In this document: in pieces, positions 15,912 through 26,028 of the stretch
Layout of the letters: each line of letters starts with the position of its first letter
How positions within the stretch are numbered: position 1 is the stretch's first letter
Source: WJMT01 sp964599635
GTDB lineage: Bacteria; Acidobacteriota; Aminicenantia; Aminicenantales; Aminicenantaceae
Direction: 5' to 3'
Assembly: GCA_964599635.1 (NCBI GenBank)
Contig: CAZRGM010000039.1
Location: 62,001 to 126,000 of the forward strand
Length of the DNA stretch: 64,000 nt
Translations under genes and position numbers: made by a program
Notes under the pieces: model-generated
Databases searched by the model: none
Told to the model about the DNA's origin: nothing
The model's input: only the letters and a program-made list of their open reading frames with translations

Positions 15912-17663
15912 ATGGATCCCATTACTTCTGAAGTTATTTTAAGTTTATTTCAAACCATTTCAGATGAGATGAGTACAGCTCTAGTGCGGTCGGCATATTC
16001 CACAAACATCAAAGAGAGAAAAGATTGTTCTTGTGCAATTTTTGATCAGCAGGGAAATTTGATTGTTTTGGCTGAAAATATCCCTATCCATCTGGGTTCC
16101 ATGCAGGGATTGATGAGCCGGATAGGAACAAAGATGAATGATTGGGAATTTAAGCCAGGCGATATACTCATTGCGAATGATCCATTCTTAGGAGGGGGTT
16201 CGCATCTTCCGGATGTCACTTTGGTCAAACCTGTTTTCTTTGAGAAAGAGATTATAGGTTTTACGGCAAACATTGCTCACTGGACTGATGTGGGTGGACG
16301 CTACCCTGGGGCGGGAACATCTGGTGATTCAACAGAGATTTTTCAGGAAGGAATCCGCATCCCTCCTTCCAGAATTGTTAAGCAAGGGAATTTACAGAAA
16401 GAAATGCTGGATATTCTCCTTTCCAACATGAGAAACAGAGAGGAAAGAGAAGGAGACCTCAGGGCCCAGATTGCTTCCTTGAAGCTTGGAGAGAGAAGGT
16501 TAAAGGAAGTGTTTGGAAAATATGGCAAAAATAGGGTGGGAAAAGTTATTCAGAGTCTATACCAATACAGTCAGCATTGGCTGGAGGAATCTTTATCTAA
16601 AATTCCTGAGGGAAATTACTTCTTTGAAGATGTGATGGATGATGATGGAGTGGATAAAGAAAACCTTAAAATAAGAGTTTCCGTTGGAATATCCCACAAA
16701 CCCTCTCCCTCAATTGCATTTGATTTTTCTGGAACAGATGCCCAAGCTTCAGGGGGAATTAATCTGGTCTGGCAGGCGCTTCTGGCTACGGTTTATTATT
16801 CAGTCAAGACTGTTATTGCTCCTGAAATTCCAATAAACCAGGGATTTATGAGAGCCGTTCAAATCAGGGCTCCCCAAGGAACTCTGGTTAATGCTGATGA
16901 GCCGGCTGCTGTGGGCGGGAGGACAGATACAGCTCAGAGAGTGGTGGATGTGATTATGGGTGCTTTTTCCCAAATAATGCCTGAAAAAGTTATCGCGGCT
17001 TCTAACGGGGCCACCACAGCTGTTATTTTTGGGGGAACCAAAGCGTTATCAGGAATGGATTTTGTGTATGTGGAGGCCCTTGGAGGAGGGATGGGTTCGA
17101 GAAAGGAAAAAGATGGTCAAGACGGAGTCCAGGTCAACATAACCAATACCTCTAATCTCCCTATAGAAGCCATGGAAATAGAATATCCTCTGCGTGTCCT
17201 TAAGTATGAGCTGGTTTCTGATTCAGGGGGAGCTGGGCGTTTTAGGGGAGGGATGGGAATCCGGAAAGATATCCAGGCCTTGGCTCCATTGGTGTTTTCA
17301 GCTCATTCTGATCGTCATAAAATTTCTCCATGGGGCCTTTTTGAAGGAAACCCAGGTGGAAAGGGAAGGTTTGTTCTTTATAGAAAATCAGGGAAAAAAC
17401 AGATTTTAAAGTCCAAAGCTTCAGGGATATCCATAAAAAAAGATGATGTGCTGAGTTTTAAGACCGCTGGAGGAGGAGGTTATGGCTCTCCCTTTAAAAG
17501 AAGGGTTGATCGAGTCAAGGATGATTATTTCAATGGAAAAGTCACGAGGGCTAAAGCTCGCTCTGAATATGGGGTGGTGATAACAGAAAAAGGGAATGTG
17601 GACATCCAAGCCACTAGGGAATTGAGGAAAAAGAAAATAAAAAAGAGGAAAGAAAAAACATGA
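15912..17663 (+). CDS. hyuB: Hydantoinase B / 5-oxoprolinase beta-type subunit
   Basis: 583 residues, cytoplasmic. The start MDPITSEVILSLFQTISDEM and the GDILIANDPFLGGGSHLPD, GGRTDTAQRVVDV and GGGGYGSPFKR blocks are those of the HyuB/oxoprolinase-B/acetone-carboxylase-alpha-like superfamily. With HyuA it performs ATP-dependent opening of hydantoin, N-methylhydantoin, 5-oxoproline or similar lactams. Its end overlaps hyuA by ATGA. The order B before A is the reverse of the more usual arrangement. Substrate cannot be read from sequence; no hydantoin racemase, carbamoylase or dedicated transporter lies beside it. Ribosome site weak. Confidence 0.9.
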   Translation: MDPITSEVILSLFQTISDEMSTALVRSAYSTNIKERKDCSCAIFDQQGNLIVLAENIPIHLGSMQGLMSRIGTKMNDWEFKPGDILIANDPFLGGGSHLPDVTLVKPVFFEKEIIGFTANIAHWTDVGGRYPGAGTSGDSTEIFQEGIRIPPSRIVKQGNLQKEMLDILLSNMRNREEREGDLRAQIASLKLGERRLKEVFGKYGKNRVGKVIQSLYQYSQHWLEESLSKIPEGNYFFEDVMDDDGVDKENLKIRVSVGISHKPSPSIAFDFSGTDAQASGGINLVWQALLATVYYSVKTVIAPEIPINQGFMRAVQIRAPQGTLVNADEPAAVGGRTDTAQRVVDVIMGAFSQIMPEKVIAASNGATTAVIFGGTKALSGMDFVYVEALGGGMGSRKEKDGQDGVQVNITNTSNLPIEAMEIEYPLRVLKYELVSDSGGAGRFRGGMGIRKDIQALAPLVFSAHSDRHKISPWGLFEGNPGGKGRFVLYRKSGKKQILKSKASGISIKKDDVLSFKTAGGGGYGSPFKRRVDRVKDDYFNGKVTRAKARSEYGVVITEKGNVDIQATRELRKKKIKKRKEKT

Positions 17664-19738
17664 AAATGCGGGCAGCCGTTGATATTGGGGGGACATTTAC
17701 AGATACCATCATCTATGACGAGGAAGAAGGAAATTTTTGGAAGTCTAAGGTGCGATCATCTCCGCAGAAACCTGAAGAACCTTTTATCAAAGGACTCTTA
17801 AAGACTCTGGAAACAGCAAAAAAAGATGTATCTGACATAAAAATCATTATCCATGGAACCACACTTGTGACCAATTCTCTGCTGGAGGGAAAAACGGCTA
17901 AGGTAGGATTGGTGGTGACCAAAGGATTTAAAGATATTTTAGAGATAGGAAGACAGCAGCGTCCGGATTTGTATGATTTAATGAAGGACAGGAAGAAACC
18001 TCTGGTGCCAAGACATTTGATCAGAGAGGTCAAAGAGAGAATCACAGCTCAAAAAAAAGTTTTAACTTCTTTAAATCAAAAAGAGGTAAAAAAAATACTC
18101 AGGGAACTTGCTGATGAAGAAATCAAAGCTTTGGCTGTGGTGCTTCTTTTTTCTTTTTATAATCCCGAGCATGAAGTCGAAATAAAAAAGGCAGCTCGAA
18201 AAATATTAAAGAAGAGGTCCGTGTACATATCTAGTGAAGTTTCCCCGGAGTTTCGTGAATATGAACGAGCATCCACCACTGTGATTGCCGCATCAGTCGC
18301 TCCCAAGGTAATCAGTTACTTAAGAGCTATTCAGAGAAAATTGAAAGAGTCAGGTTACGAATCCAAAGATCTTGCTATCATGCATTCTGGAGGAGGAATA
18401 TCCACTCCAAAACAAGCCGAACAACAGCCTCATACCCTGATAGAATCAGGCCCGGCTGCAGGTCTCATTGGAGCGTCAAACCTCTCTCGAATACTGGAAA
18501 TGGATAAAGTCATTGCCTTGGATATGGGGGGCACAACAGCCAAAACAGGCATGATATTGAATGGGGAGCTTGTTTATACTCCAGAATATGAGGTGGGAGG
18601 AGAACTTCATTTTTCAGGGAGGCAAAAGGGGAGTGGGTACACAGTGAGGACTCCACTGATTGATGTGATTGAATGTGGGTCTGGGGCAGGAAGCATTGCC
18701 TGGGTGGATAAAGGAGGGCACATAAAAGTAGGCCCCCAAAGTGCTGGTGCCGAGCCTGGGCCTGCCTGTTATGGAAAAGGAGGGAAAGAACCCACGGTGA
18801 CCGACGCTCATCTTATTTTAGGGAGGCTTTCAGAAGATTATTTTTTAGGCGGAGAAATAAAACTAGAGAGGGAAAAGGCGAAGCAAGCCGTTTCAAATAA
18901 GCTCTGTGGTCCTTTGGGGATATCTGAAGAAGAAGCCTCCTCCGGTATTCTATCTATTGCCAATGCCAGCATGCTACGAATTCTCCGGCTTTTATCTATT
19001 TCCAAAGGATATGACCCTAGAGAATTTACATTAATGGCTTATGGGGGAGCCGGGCCTCTCCATGCGGTTGAACTGGCAGAAGAGATGGGCATATCCAAAG
19101 TGATCATTCCTAGGATGGCCGGTCTTTTCTCCAGTTTAGGGCTGCTTTTTACAGATATGAGCGCTGATTTTGCTCAAACAGTTATGGTCCCCCTGGATAA
19201 AAATAGGAAAAGGATTAATGAAGCTCTCTTTTCTCTAAATAAAAAAGCAGAAAAATGGTTTAAGGAACATCATGTTTCACAAGAAAACCAGAAAGTCACA
19301 TCCAGTGCAGATATGAGATTAGTCAGACAAAACTATGAATTAAACATTCGTTTGCCTGAATCGACTTTGTCAAAATCAGATATCGACGAGGTTAAACTTA
19401 AATTTCATGATGAACATGAAAAAACATACGGACATAAAGCTCCCGAAGAAGAAATTCAAGTGGTGAACTTGAGGATGAGAGCTCTGGAAATAAGAAAAAA
19501 GCCTGATATGGCTGAATTTGAAAAAGCAGGAAAACAGTCACTCTCTGAAGAAGAAACCAGAAAAGTCTGGATTAAAGATAAAGAAAGAGAGTGCAAAGTC
19601 TATAAAAGGGAAAAAATGATGTGGGGACATAGTGTGGAAGGTCCGGCAGTGATCACAGAAAAAGAGTCCACCACAGTGATAGGACCAAATTGGAAGGCTG
19701 AATTAGATAAATTGGGGAATTTAGTTTTATTTAACTAG
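17660..19738 (+). CDS. hyuA: Hydantoinase A / 5-oxoprolinase alpha-type subunit
   Basis: 692 residues. VDIGGTFTD at 6-14 and the later ALDMGGTTAKTG block are the actin-fold ATPase phosphate loops of the hydantoinase A family; SGPAAGLIGAS and YGGAGPLHAVELAEEMG are also conserved. The C-terminal 150 residues form the usual swivelling domain. It pairs with HyuB, translated through a four-base overlap. The ATP-dependent ring-opening complex is cytoplasmic. The following efflux operon starts 53 bases downstream in the same direction, so read-through transcription is possible, though a functional link is not evident. Confidence 0.92.
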   Translation: MKMRAAVDIGGTFTDTIIYDEEEGNFWKSKVRSSPQKPEEPFIKGLLKTLETAKKDVSDIKIIIHGTTLVTNSLLEGKTAKVGLVVTKGFKDILEIGRQQRPDLYDLMKDRKKPLVPRHLIREVKERITAQKKVLTSLNQKEVKKILRELADEEIKALAVVLLFSFYNPEHEVEIKKAARKILKKRSVYISSEVSPEFREYERASTTVIAASVAPKVISYLRAIQRKLKESGYESKDLAIMHSGGGISTPKQAEQQPHTLIESGPAAGLIGASNLSRILEMDKVIALDMGGTTAKTGMILNGELVYTPEYEVGGELHFSGRQKGSGYTVRTPLIDVIECGSGAGSIAWVDKGGHIKVGPQSAGAEPGPACYGKGGKEPTVTDAHLILGRLSEDYFLGGEIKLEREKAKQAVSNKLCGPLGISEEEASSGILSIANASMLRILRLLSISKGYDPREFTLMAYGGAGPLHAVELAEEMGISKVIIPRMAGLFSSLGLLFTDMSADFAQTVMVPLDKNRKRINEALFSLNKKAEKWFKEHHVSQENQKVTSSADMRLVRQNYELNIRLPESTLSKSDIDEVKLKFHDEHEKTYGHKAPEEEIQVVNLRMRALEIRKKPDMAEFEKAGKQSLSEEETRKVWIKDKERECKVYKREKMMWGHSVEGPAVITEKESTTVIGPNWKAELDKLGNLVLFN

Positions 19739-19791
19739 AAAGATTAGAGGATAAAAAGTGTGATTAATCTTATAAAGGGAGGGATGCTAAA

Positions 19792-21105
19792 ATGAAAAAA
19801 ATTTGGTATGGTTTATCAATCTTTTTCCTTTCCTTTCTATCTTTGAATGCTTTTGAAAAAATCACTTTAGAACAGGCTATCGAGGATGGATTAAAGATGA
19901 GCAGTTCTTATAAGAATAGATTTCTTTCTCAGAAACAGGCTGCCATTAGGGTTGAGCAATCTTCTAAAAACAAACTGTTTAACTTAGATTTTAATTCCAG
20001 TTATTTGTATAAATCTGAGACTATGACCATAGAGTTTCCAGGAGTAGAGGTGACAGGATTGATTTCAGTGCCAGGACAAAGTTTCGATGCAGGGCTTTAT
20101 CATAATTATGATTTTTCGGTCTCTTTGAGCCAGCCTCTGTTCACAGGAGGGGTGCTTTCCCATCTTGTGAAAATGGATAAAATCCAGGAGGCCGTGGAAG
20201 CCAATAAGACTGAACTTGAAAAAAATTCTTTGGTGGATATGATCAAGTCTTCTTTTTTTGACTATCAGATATTGTTGTGCCAGAAACAAACAGTTTTAAG
20301 TCTTCAGAAAACTCTTCAGTTGCACTGCCAGAAGCTTGATAACCTTTTTAAGGAGGGTTTAGTCAAAAAAACGGATCTTTTAGAAACAAAAGAAAGCCTT
20401 GAACAAACAGAAATGAATATAAATGACCTTAATCAGGCTGTTGATAGAGTTAGAATTAGTTTTTACCGAATGTGTGGGCATTATCCTGAAGAAATTGATC
20501 TGGAGTATAGAGAAGAGGGAACAAATGAAGATCAGGCTTTTGACTACTTTAAAACCAACCACCCGGTGTTAAAGACTTTACAGGAGCAGAGAAAAGCCCT
20601 TGAAATTCAGAAAAGAATCATTTCTGGCAAATACTTACCTCAGATAAATGGATTTGCAGAGCTTCACTACGGAAAACCTGGGATAGATTATTTTGCCAAG
20701 GAATGGGCTGTTTATTTTCAGGGAGGAGTGGTCTTGAGCCTTCCTGTTTTTGATTGGAATAAAGGCGCTGCTGAGAAAAGAATATTGAATCTGGATATAG
20801 AAAAACTAAGGAATCAAAAACATGATTTCATCAAAGAGACTAAAAAAAGTTTGGACCAGCTTTATTCAGCCAAAAAATCATTGAGTCAAAAAAAAGAGAA
20901 TATAGAAAATATAATAGCGTACTCTAAGGAAGAGGTTGAACTCAAAAAAGCGCTTTATGAGGAGAGACAGATTCCTAATAAGGATTATTTGGCAGCGCTT
21001 CAAACAGAAAGAAGATATAAAGCCATGAAAAACGGAATATCTCTGCAGATTGAGAAGATCAATGTGAAGATAAACACTTTAATAAGCCGAACAAAGGAGA
21101 CTTGA
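19792..21105 (+). CDS. TolC-family outer-membrane efflux channel
   Basis: 437 residues with a signal peptide ending near SLNAF. Two OEP-type repeats follow: ITLEQAIEDGLKMSSSYKN starts the first, and long amphipathic helices with heptads occupy 130-230 and 340-430. In the complex a trimer forms the outer-membrane barrel and periplasmic tunnel. Strong AAAGGGAGGG ribosome site. It is the first gene of a tight six-gene efflux operon, and its TGA lies within the ribosome-site spacer of the next gene. Its presence argues for a two-membrane cell envelope. Confidence 0.9.
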   Translation: MKKIWYGLSIFFLSFLSLNAFEKITLEQAIEDGLKMSSSYKNRFLSQKQAAIRVEQSSKNKLFNLDFNSSYLYKSETMTIEFPGVEVTGLISVPGQSFDAGLYHNYDFSVSLSQPLFTGGVLSHLVKMDKIQEAVEANKTELEKNSLVDMIKSSFFDYQILLCQKQTVLSLQKTLQLHCQKLDNLFKEGLVKKTDLLETKESLEQTEMNINDLNQAVDRVRISFYRMCGHYPEEIDLEYREEGTNEDQAFDYFKTNHPVLKTLQEQRKALEIQKRIISGKYLPQINGFAELHYGKPGIDYFAKEWAVYFQGGVVLSLPVFDWNKGAAEKRILNLDIEKLRNQKHDFIKETKKSLDQLYSAKKSLSQKKENIENIIAYSKEEVELKKALYEERQIPNKDYLAALQTERRYKAMKNGISLQIEKINVKINTLISRTKET

Positions 21106-21107
21106 TT

Positions 21108-21998
21108 ATGAGAGAAAGGACTATCTTGATATTTATGATTGTCATTTTATTGTTTTTAGAATTTTGTGCCGAGAAAGGAGCTGGGTCCATTAAAGCAGCT
21201 GGAGTGGTGGATGGTGATGTTGTTACGGTAAAAACTTTAGTGGGAGGGATTGTTGAACAATGCAGTATAAGTGAGGGAGCTCAAATCAATAAGGGTGATG
21301 TTTTAGTAGAGGTGGATGCTCAAAAACTTTTAATCCAGATGCAGGGTTTAGATATTAAAGAGAAAGAAATCAGAATCAGCAGGAAAAAGCTAGAAAGCAA
21401 AGAGGATCTTCTTCGTTCAAATTTTGATTATTGGGAAGACCAGGTTAAACGTCTGAAAAGACTGGCTCAGAAAGAATCGGTTTCAAGAGATGAATTGAGA
21501 AGAGCGGAGCTGAAGCTCAAAGAAGTAAAGACATCCCTTTTAGAACTCAAGCAGTCTTTGGATGAACTTGCCGTAAAGGAGGAGGGTCTCAAAAATCAAA
21601 AAGATCAGTTAAGTCTTCAAATACAGGATCACATTATCAAATCACCGGTAACAGGGTTTATTCTGGAGAGATTTATATCCACCCAAGAAACTGTATTCCC
21701 AGGTTCAGCTATTGCTGATGTGTTAGATATAGAGAGCCTTTTTATTGAAACTTTTTTAGAAGAAAAGGAAATAAGCGGATTGGAACTGGGCCAAGAAGTC
21801 ATTATTCTTTTGGATGGGGAGGCCGATGAATTCAGTGGAGAGATCATGAGCTTTGGGAGGGAAGCTGAGTTTTCGCCAAAATATATTATTTCTGAAAAAG
21901 AACGGAAATCGCTTCTTTTTAAGGTGAAGATTAAGATCAAGAAGAATTTGGAAAAATTTAAATTGGGGATGCCGGTCACAGTCATTTTTCATGAATAG
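21108..21998 (+). CDS. HlyD/YbhG-type periplasmic adaptor
   Basis: 296 residues from the ATG at 21108, eight bases after AGGAG; a TTG at 21102 is too close to that site. An N-terminal hydrophobic segment ends in EFCAEKG, possibly a non-canonical lipobox. Then come the first half of a biotinyl-lipoyl-like domain (GGIVEQCSISEGAQINKGDVL), a long coiled-coil hairpin (about 75-165), the second lipoyl half (IKSPVTGFILERF) and a beta-barrel with EKEISGLELGQEV. It links the inner-membrane ABC exporter to the TolC-like channel. Confidence 0.88.
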   Translation: MRERTILIFMIVILLFLEFCAEKGAGSIKAAGVVDGDVVTVKTLVGGIVEQCSISEGAQINKGDVLVEVDAQKLLIQMQGLDIKEKEIRISRKKLESKEDLLRSNFDYWEDQVKRLKRLAQKESVSRDELRRAELKLKEVKTSLLELKQSLDELAVKEEGLKNQKDQLSLQIQDHIIKSPVTGFILERFISTQETVFPGSAIADVLDIESLFIETFLEEKEISGLELGQEVIILLDGEADEFSGEIMSFGREAEFSPKYIISEKERKSLLFKVKIKIKKNLEKFKLGMPVTVIFHE

Positions 21999-22009
21999 AA
22001 AGGTTTTAT

Positions 22010-22909
22010 ATGCTGACAGTCAAAAATCTCACAAAATCATTTGGTTCCATTCAAGCCATCAAAGATATCTCGTTTTCAACAGCCAAAGCAAGCATTTCCA
22101 TCATTGCTGGAGCCGATGGAGCAGGGAAGTCCACTCTTTTTAAAATGATCCTGGGGCTTATCAAGAAAGATTCAGGAGAAATTTATATTGAAGGCACTCC
22201 CATAAAGGGAGATTATTCTCAGGTGACCCTTATCACAGGATATATGCCGGAGCAATTTTCACTTTATTCAGATCTTACTGTGGAAGAAAATTTAGATTTT
22301 TTTGCTCATATTCAGCAGGTTGAATCCCAAAGAAAAAATGAGTTGAAACTCCGTCTCTTGCAGAGGACAGAAATGTTTCCTTTCAGAAAAAGGAGGGCCG
22401 GAGCCCTTTCAGGGGGAATGAAACAAAAGCTAGCTTTATCCACGATTCTTTTGTCTTCGCCAGAAATATTGATATTAGATGAGCCTACCACTGGAGTCGA
22501 TCCTCTTTCCAGAATTGAATTTTTTAATATCATGGAGGATTTAAAAAAGGAAGGGAAGACCATCCTCATGGCTACCCCCTATTTAGATGAAGCTGAAAAA
22601 GGGGATTATATTATCTTTATAAAGAAAGGCGTTCTCATAAAACAAGGTTCTATAAAAGAAATCAAACAAAAATTTCCAGCCAAAATGTTCCGGATTCTTC
22701 CTAAGGGAAATATATTTGAGATGATCCATGAACTAAAATCCGAAAAAGATTTCAAGAGTGATTTTTATATAAAAGGCCGGTATATCAAATGCATGTGTCA
22801 GGGGGATTCTAGTTTTTTATCAAAAATAAAAGCGAATGAAATCAGAGAAGAAAAGCCTATGCTTGAGGATATATATCTTTATTATGAGAGAGGACATAAA
22901 AATGAATGA
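22010..22909 (+). CDS. ABC exporter ATPase, first subunit (YbhF N-half type)
   Basis: 299 residues. Walker A reads GADGAGKST; the Asp-Gly substitution for the usual N-G matches the N-terminal half of YbhF as I remember it. LSGGMKQKLALS is an intact signature, ILILDEPTTGVDPLSR is Walker B, and a C-terminal extension of about 80 residues resembles that of other ABC-2 ATPases. The H-loop His is absent: ATPYLDEAEK has Pro-Tyr where TH is usual. It should energise export with the second ATPase. Overlaps the following gene by eight bases. Confidence 0.88.
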   Translation: MLTVKNLTKSFGSIQAIKDISFSTAKASISIIAGADGAGKSTLFKMILGLIKKDSGEIYIEGTPIKGDYSQVTLITGYMPEQFSLYSDLTVEENLDFFAHIQQVESQRKNELKLRLLQRTEMFPFRKRRAGALSGGMKQKLALSTILLSSPEILILDEPTTGVDPLSRIEFFNIMEDLKKEGKTILMATPYLDEAEKGDYIIFIKKGVLIKQGSIKEIKQKFPAKMFRILPKGNIFEMIHELKSEKDFKSDFYIKGRYIKCMCQGDSSFLSKIKANEIREEKPMLEDIYLYYERGHKNE

Positions 22910-23660
22910 TCAAAGCATTCCCTCTTTGAATCGTCCTATCATTGCCGTTAAAGATCTCACTAAAAAATTTGGTGATTTCACAGCCGTGGATAAAATAAGT
23001 TTTAATATAAAAGAAGGGGAAATCATGGGATTTTTAGGCCCGAATGGAGCGGGTAAGACCACGACCATTAAAATGATGACCGGGCTTTTTCGCATCACAT
23101 CAGGGGATGTTTGGATCAAAGGATTTGAGGTAAAAAAAGATATCAATCAAATAAAAAAGTTTATCGGATATATGTCTCAAAAATTCTCTCTATATCCGCT
23201 TCTGAATGCTTATGAAAACATTGAATTCTGGGGAGGTGTTTCAGGGCTCTCAAGAAAAGTTATCAAGGAAAAGAAGAAGCTGATTTCCAGTGAAGTCCCT
23301 GAAGAAATATTGTCTCAGCAGGTCAAAAATATCCCCCCGGGAATAAAACAGCGGATAGCCTTATTTTCGTGTCTGATATCAGATCCAGATATCATTTTGC
23401 TGGATGAGCCGACTTCAGGAGTGGATCCAGAGGTGAGAAGAGATTTTTGGACAAAAATTTATGAATTAAAGAAAAAGGGAAAGACCATCCTGGTCACGAC
23501 TCATAATCTGGATGAGTCTGAGTATGCAGACCGAATACTCATTATCCACCAAGGTCGGATTGTGTTAGAGGGTGAACCCTCTGAGTTGATGAAAGAAGAG
23601 AAAACAGATTCGATAGAAAAACTTTTTAAGACTGCCGTGATGGATCATGGAACGAATTAA
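22902..23660 (+). CDS. ABC exporter ATPase, second subunit (YbhF C-half type)
   Basis: 252 residues from the ATG at 22902, preceded by AGAGGA; the frame opens earlier but that part is out of register with the family. Walker A GPNGAGKTT, Walker B IILLDEPTSGVDP and switch region TTHNLDE are normal. The signature is degenerate, NIPPGIKQRIAL instead of LSGGxKQR, as in the C-terminal half of YbhF. So the two ATPases here are equivalent to a YbhF split in two genes. One of the two composite ATP sites may be non-hydrolytic (inference). Confidence 0.88.
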   Translation: MNDQSIPSLNRPIIAVKDLTKKFGDFTAVDKISFNIKEGEIMGFLGPNGAGKTTTIKMMTGLFRITSGDVWIKGFEVKKDINQIKKFIGYMSQKFSLYPLLNAYENIEFWGGVSGLSRKVIKEKKKLISSEVPEEILSQQVKNIPPGIKQRIALFSCLISDPDIILLDEPTSGVDPEVRRDFWTKIYELKKKGKTILVTTHNLDESEYADRILIIHQGRIVLEGEPSELMKEEKTDSIEKLFKTAVMDHGTN

Positions 23661-24771
23661 AGCGGTTTTTTTAAAAGAGACTTTTCATATCTTAAGAGAT
23701 CCCAGGAGTCTGGCAATATTGTTTCTTCTGCCTGTGGTTATGATTCTGGTATTAGGGTACTCACTTTCCTTTGATTTAGACCACATAGAGACTGTGGTTA
23801 TTGATTATTCTCAGAGCGATTTTTCAAAGTCACTGATCCATAAATTCTCTCGTAATCGCACTTATTCTGTAATCCAAATGGTTAAAGCGAAAGGAAGGCT
23901 GGCTTTAGAAGAAACAGCAGAGGAGATGCTGAAATCTGGAGAGATAAAGCAGTTTATTATCATTCCTCATGATTTTTCAAACCGCATAAAGAAAGGGCTT
24001 CCTTCTCATATAGGAGTGGTTATTGATGGGAGCGATTCCAACATTGCCAATATCATCCATCAGTATAATGAGATGATCACTTTTGATTTCATATCAGAAC
24101 TCAGAGATATCAAGGATATCCTTCGGATAAGCACAAAATTATATTTTAATCCAGAAAACAAAAGTGCTTTTCATATCATTCCAGGATTGGTGGCTGTCAT
24201 CATGCTGATGATATCCGCTCTACTCACTTCTTTAAGTGTAGCCAAAGAAAGAGAAACGGGTTCCATCGAGCTTCTCTTTATATCACCCCTTAAGTCTCAT
24301 GAAATTGTTTTGGGAAAAACAGCTCCCTATATATTTATTGCCTTAATTGAAGGGGCCTTGATTTTGGCATTTGCCCGAATCATATTCCATATCCCTTTTC
24401 GAGGGAATCTTTGGATTTTATTGGTTTTTTCTTTGGTGTATATTGTGGCCGGACTTTCTCTCGGCATCACCATTTCCACCGTGGCTGCGTCCCAAAAAGT
24501 AGCCATGATCGCCACTCTTCTCATTACCCTGCTTCCCTCCATCCTTCTCTCAGGTTTTATTTTTCCCCTAGATTCCCTATCTCCCACACTGAGAGCTTTT
24601 TCTTATATTGTACCTGCCACTTATTTTTTAGAAGTGATCCGGGGGCTTATCCTTAAAGGGGCCGGTTTAAAGCACTTTGCTTTTCAGGGAGTCATTCTCA
24701 TCGGATTTAGTCTGTTATTTTTAAGTATAGCCTCTATTAAATTCAGTCAGCAGAGAAATGCAGGAAAATGA
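23647..24771 (+). CDS. ABC-2 type permease (YbhS-like)
   Basis: 374 residues. One N-terminal helix, a long extracytoplasmic domain (about 45-170), then five to six helices with RETGSIELLFISPLKSHEIVLGK between helices, the ABC-2 membrane domain hallmark. It forms half of the inner-membrane pore of the exporter. The start overlaps the preceding ATPase by 14 bases and the end overlaps the second permease by ATGA. Substrate class is unknown; YbhFSR in E. coli is linked to drug and cation efflux. Confidence 0.9.
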   Translation: MERIKAVFLKETFHILRDPRSLAILFLLPVVMILVLGYSLSFDLDHIETVVIDYSQSDFSKSLIHKFSRNRTYSVIQMVKAKGRLALEETAEEMLKSGEIKQFIIIPHDFSNRIKKGLPSHIGVVIDGSDSNIANIIHQYNEMITFDFISELRDIKDILRISTKLYFNPENKSAFHIIPGLVAVIMLMISALLTSLSVAKERETGSIELLFISPLKSHEIVLGKTAPYIFIALIEGALILAFARIIFHIPFRGNLWILLVFSLVYIVAGLSLGITISTVAASQKVAMIATLLITLLPSILLSGFIFPLDSLSPTLRAFSYIVPATYFLEVIRGLILKGAGLKHFAFQGVILIGFSLLFLSIASIKFSQQRNAGK

Positions 24772-25871
24772 AAATTTTTTATCTTTTTAAAAAAGAGCTG
24801 ATTGAAATCTTAAGACAGAAAGAAATGCTTGCCCTTATATTTATCGCTCCCATTATTCAGACCATTATTCTTGGTTATGTGGTCACCACTGATGTGAGGA
24901 ACATACCTGTTCAAGTGGTCAATCTTTCTGTAAGTCAAGATGCCTACAGAATTGTGAACCGGATCAATCATTCTTCCCTGTTTAATGTTAAAAAAATCTC
25001 TCACCACCCTGAAGATTATATTTCAATATTTAAAAAGGGCGCATCCAAAGCTGTCATTATTTTACGGGATCGTTTTGATGAGGGAAGAGAAATCCCGAAT
25101 TATCCTGAAATTCAGATTCTTATGGATGGTATTGATGCCAATACGGCTGGAATCGCGGCGGGCTATTTCAATGGGATAATCAGGCATTATATAATAAACG
25201 ATATTCAGAAGAAGGGCGTTCAATTTCCCCTTAAAAATAAGACTGTTATCCGATTTAATCCGAACCTAGAAAGCATCAATTATATGGGTCCAGGGATTGT
25301 GGCTCTTCTTTTGACCATGATTTCTATGTTTTTTACTTCCATTGCCATTGTCAGAGAAAAAGAACAGCAGACTATGGATACCCTGATGATTTCCAGGCTT
25401 ACTCCCATAGAAATTTATACGGGAAAAGCCCTCCCAATGGCTCTTTTGGGTCTTATTGAGATGGGAATTGGAATTTTAGTGGTGGTGTTGGTGTTTAATA
25501 TTACTATTCGGGGGAATTTGGGCTATCTTCTTTTAGCTGCCACTATCTTTTTGTTTGCTAATCTTTCCTATGCTCTTCTTATTTCAACTCTATGCACCAG
25601 TCAACAGCAGGCCTTGTTTTTTGCTTGGTTTTCTATGGTCCTCTTTCTTCTTCTTTCAGGGCTTTTCACTCCAGTAGAGAATATTCCCTCTGCTTTCCGG
25701 TGGTTAGCGGATATCAATCCTCTCAAGTATTTGATCCGGATTATCCGGGAGATCTTCTTAAAAGGGAATGATATCCATTATTTTATCAATGATTTGTTGA
25801 TCATGTCAGGCATCACAGTTGTTATCTTGTCGCTGTCTCTACTTAATTTCAAGCGCATGGTTTCTAAATAG
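24768..25871 (+). CDS. ABC-2 type permease (YbhR-like)
   Basis: 367 residues with the same layout as the preceding permease: helix 1, an extracytoplasmic domain about 45-170, then a helical bundle with REKEQQTMDTLMISRLTPIEIYTGKAL. The two permeases are distant paralogues and should form a heterodimer. Last gene of the operon; about 150 bases of non-coding DNA separate it from the convergent PLP-enzyme gene, with no clear hairpin terminator. Confidence 0.9.
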   Translation: MKIFYLFKKELIEILRQKEMLALIFIAPIIQTIILGYVVTTDVRNIPVQVVNLSVSQDAYRIVNRINHSSLFNVKKISHHPEDYISIFKKGASKAVIILRDRFDEGREIPNYPEIQILMDGIDANTAGIAAGYFNGIIRHYIINDIQKKGVQFPLKNKTVIRFNPNLESINYMGPGIVALLLTMISMFFTSIAIVREKEQQTMDTLMISRLTPIEIYTGKALPMALLGLIEMGIGILVVVLVFNITIRGNLGYLLLAATIFLFANLSYALLISTLCTSQQQALFFAWFSMVLFLLLSGLFTPVENIPSAFRWLADINPLKYLIRIIREIFLKGNDIHYFINDLLIMSGITVVILSLSLLNFKRMVSK

Positions 25872-26028
25872 TGGATTAGGATGTGGCAGTCCGTAAGAGA
25901 GAAACAATAATTCCCACCAGAATCCATCTTCCCCCAAAACCAAAGAGATCCATTTTATGAATTTGAGTATTTCCCATTTCTGCAGGAAATCTCCCGAAGC
26001 TACGATTTAGAGATCATTTAAAAAATAT

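Noticed and set aside
22836..22901. Upstream extension of the second ABC ATPase
   Set aside because: The extra 22 residues overlap the preceding ATPase and have no ribosome site; AGAGGA precedes the ATG at 22902.
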